Assembly: GCA_023389295.1 (NCBI GenBank)
Contig: JAEWEO010000091.1
Location: 1-9,635 of the forward strand
DNA length: 9,635 nucleotides
Reading direction: 5' to 3'
Origin: Bacillota bacterium
Lineage (GTDB): Bacteria > Bacillota > Clostridia > Lachnospirales > Lachnospiraceae
Position numbers and translations under genes: made by a program. The notes under the pieces were generated by a model. That model was not told where the DNA came from. It searched no databases and was given only the letters and a program-made list of their open reading frames with translations. This document shows, in pieces, positions 8,417 to 9,635 of the stretch (position 1 is its first letter; each line of letters opens with the position of its first letter).

Positions 8417-8445
8417 ATGATATTTACAAATGGGGCATTTGACAC
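8417..8445 (-). promoter_or_regulatory. Probable SigA-type promoter of the glucan operon
   Basis: On the minus strand a -35 of GTGTCA (8445-8440, 4 of 6 consensus bases) and a -10 of TATCAT (8422-8417, 5 of 6) are separated by 17 bases. Initiation would fall near 8410, giving a leader of roughly 120 bases before the first ATG. The two inverted repeats overlap the -35/spacer and the start point, the expected layout for repression. I see no better promoter in the 194-base gap and no convincing terminator after the regulator gene, so read-through from that gene is also possible. Confidence 0.5.
8427..8441. promoter_or_regulatory. Proposed operator O1, overlapping the promoter spacer and -35
   Basis: This is a 15-bp perfect inverted repeat with arms CAAATG and CATTTG around the centre GGG. 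It covers the upstream part of the spacer and two bases of the -35. Its centre lies 29 bp from that of the second repeat at 8398-8412, so the pair brackets the -10 element. A protein bound here would block polymerase. Confidence 0.5.
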
Positions 8446-8485
8446 CCTGATCTTACTGATAATCTATCATTACTTTACTAATCTT

Positions 8486-9484
8486 TTATATTTTTACTCT
8501 ACAGGTGTCTCGTATTATTAAACTAGGGTTTAAGCGAAGGGACCTCCCTTGTGAAGTCTCCTTCTGGCTTAGTAAACGGAACAACTCCGCTGCACTCGTA
8601 TTGCCAAGTTCCGTAACAGGGCTATGGATCGTTGTGAGTGCCGGAGTATAATAAGAAGAAAGCAAAATATCATCAAACCCCATGATACTAATATCCTCCG
8701 GAACCTGATATCCTGCATCCGTTAATGCCCGAATACATCCCCAGGCCATCTCATCATTGGCACAGAAAATAGCATCCGGAATAGGAATCTGCTTCAAAAG
8801 TAGTACCCTCATCTCACTATAAGCTACAGCTTCTTCAAAATATCCTCTTAAAATCAGCTCTTCCTCCAACGGTAGTTTGTACTTCTTTAATACGTCAAGA
8901 TACACCTGAAATCTCGATTCATCGTCCGAATTTTGGATACCATGAATGTAGCCAATTCGTTTATGACCTTGTTTGACTAGATATTCCATAGCTAAGGTTG
9001 CCCCTTGGGCATTATCAATCATTACGCTGGACATATTTTCTCGTTCCAATTCACGATCAATAAAAACGAACGGCATTTTAGTTAATTCCAACTTATCAAC
9101 ATATTCACTTGGGAGGCTTTCATTAAAAACAATGGCTCCTTCTACTCCGGATGCAATTATCATGTTGTAAATCTCTTCTCCGGTGTTCTCATTACTAATA
9201 TAGATGTTTAGCAAATATCCCTTTTGCTTGCAATGCATATGTATGGCTTGAATCAGCATCCGGTAAAAATCGCCTTGAATGCTTGGTATAAACAAGCCTA
9301 TGGTATTCTTTCTATTTGACTTAAGAAATTTGGCATTCATATTGGGGATATAGTTTAATTTCTCAACTGCTGCAAGTACCTTTTGCTTCGTCTCTTCACT
9401 TACAATGTCCACTTGATTTAATACATTCGAAACAGTAGAAATAGCTACTCCGGCCTCTCTTGCAACATCCTTTATTGTTACCAT
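8486..9484 (-). CDS. LacI-family transcriptional regulator of the glucan operon
   Basis: This is a 332-residue repressor of normal family length. The N-terminal helix-turn-helix is VTIKDVAREAGVAISTVSNV (2-21). The hinge helix (48-56) ends in AKFLKS and carries L54, equivalent to the minor-groove leucine of LacI. A periplasmic-binding-protein-like sugar domain fills residues 61-332, with typical blocks GLFIPS (63-68), FCANDEMAWG, ISIMGFDD and ALTTIHSP. The specificity positions equivalent to LacI Y17, Q18 and R22 are I15, S16 and N20, so its operator should differ from classical ones. It lies directly upstream of the glucan operon on the same strand and probably represses it until an oligosaccharide or sugar phosphate binds; that ligand is not evident from sequence. 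The ATG at 9484 has AGGAG 6 bases upstream; an ATG five bases further upstream is followed at once by TAA. Confidence 0.93.
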   Translation of the reverse strand: MVTIKDVAREAGVAISTVSNVLNQVDIVSEETKQKVLAAVEKLNYIPNMNAKFLKSNRKNTIGLFIPSIQGDFYRMLIQAIHMHCKQKGYLLNIYISNENTGEEIYNMIIASGVEGAIVFNESLPSEYVDKLELTKMPFVFIDRELERENMSSVMIDNAQGATLAMEYLVKQGHKRIGYIHGIQNSDDESRFQVYLDVLKKYKLPLEEELILRGYFEEAVAYSEMRVLLLKQIPIPDAIFCANDEMAWGCIRALTDAGYQVPEDISIMGFDDILLSSYYTPALTTIHSPVTELGNTSAAELFRLLSQKETSQGRSLRLNPSLIIRDTCRVKI

Positions 9485-9551
9485 TACATTCTCCTATCTT
9501 AATGACACGTATTCTCGATTAATATCTATAACAATTCTTGAAACTTACATA

Positions 9552-9581
9552 TTATCATTATTATGTATTATTTATCATTAT
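9552..9581. repeat. Direct repeats in the leader of the regulator gene
   Basis: The sequence TTATCATTAT occurs at 9552-9561 and 9572-9581, exactly 20 bp apart, close to two helical turns. Both copies are just downstream of the predicted transcription start of the LacI-family gene. They do not resemble the inverted repeats in the operon promoter. They could be a binding site for another factor, but the region is so AT-rich that chance is a serious alternative. Confidence 0.35.
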
Positions 9582-9587
9582 AAGCTT

Positions 9588-9616
9588 ATTATATCGTACT
9601 CCATCTATCCTTTCAA
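9588..9616 (-). promoter_or_regulatory. Strong SigA-type promoter of the LacI-family gene
   Basis: On the minus strand TTGAAA (9616-9611, 5 of 6 consensus bases) and a perfect TATAAT (9593-9588) are separated by exactly 17 bases. Transcription would start near 9581 and leave a leader of about 97 bases before the ATG at 9484, which is long for a regulator gene. The two inverted repeats found before the operon are absent here, so autoregulation through them is not indicated. Confidence 0.8.
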
Positions 9617-9635
9617 CAATAAAAACATTTTTATT

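Noticed and set aside
8398..8450. Catabolite-repression (cre) site in the operon promoter
   Set aside because: No stretch fits the cre consensus with its central CG in the right context; the only nearby CG (in TGACGTATGA) lacks the flanking pattern.
8457..8469. Inverted repeat TGATA-ATC-TATCA just after the regulator gene, considered as a terminator
   Set aside because: The stem is only 5 AT-rich base pairs and no T-tract follows on the minus strand, so it would not form a stable intrinsic terminator.

Overview
The window is AT-rich and has the look of a low-GC Firmicute. Every gene lies on the minus strand, with strong AGGAG-type ribosome-binding sites, near-consensus SigA-type promoters and a LacI-family regulator. 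Protein style and gene content suggest a plant- or fungal-glycan-fermenting member of the Lachnospiraceae (Lachnoclostridium-like). That placement is inference from gene content and style, not from a marker gene.

Read in the direction of transcription (right to left), the window starts with a LacI-family regulator (9484-8486) that has its own promoter. A 194-base regulatory gap follows. It carries a plausible promoter (-35 at 8445-8440, -10 at 8422-8417) bracketed by two matching 15-bp inverted repeats, which I propose as operators. Next come four genes spaced 48-95 bases apart: a 1057-residue GH94-clan phosphorylase that best fits GH161 (8291-5118), a signal-peptide-less GH30 beta-glycosidase (5022-3691), an 898-residue GH94 disaccharide phosphorylase (3601-905), and a 138-residue single-domain cupin (856-440). 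A 12-bp-stem hairpin (415-381) closes the unit. Beyond it, a separately promoted gene for an SPFH-domain protein (181 to the window edge) is cut off after 60 codons.

The working model is an intracellular route for beta-glucan oligosaccharides, most likely beta-1,3 (laminarin or yeast/fungal wall type). The long phosphorylase would shorten oligomers to glucose 1-phosphate, GH30 would remove branches or linkages the phosphorylases cannot pass (for example beta-1,6), and the GH94 enzyme would split the final disaccharide into glucose 1-phosphate and glucose. None of these proteins has a signal peptide, and there is no transporter or secreted glucanase in the window. Oligosaccharides would therefore have to be made and imported by genes elsewhere. 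The cupin has no assigned role and is the least understood member.

The family folds, catalytic motifs, operon layout, terminator and promoter-operator geometry can be read directly. The exact glycosidic linkage, the GH161 assignment and the identity of the regulator's ligand are inferred.
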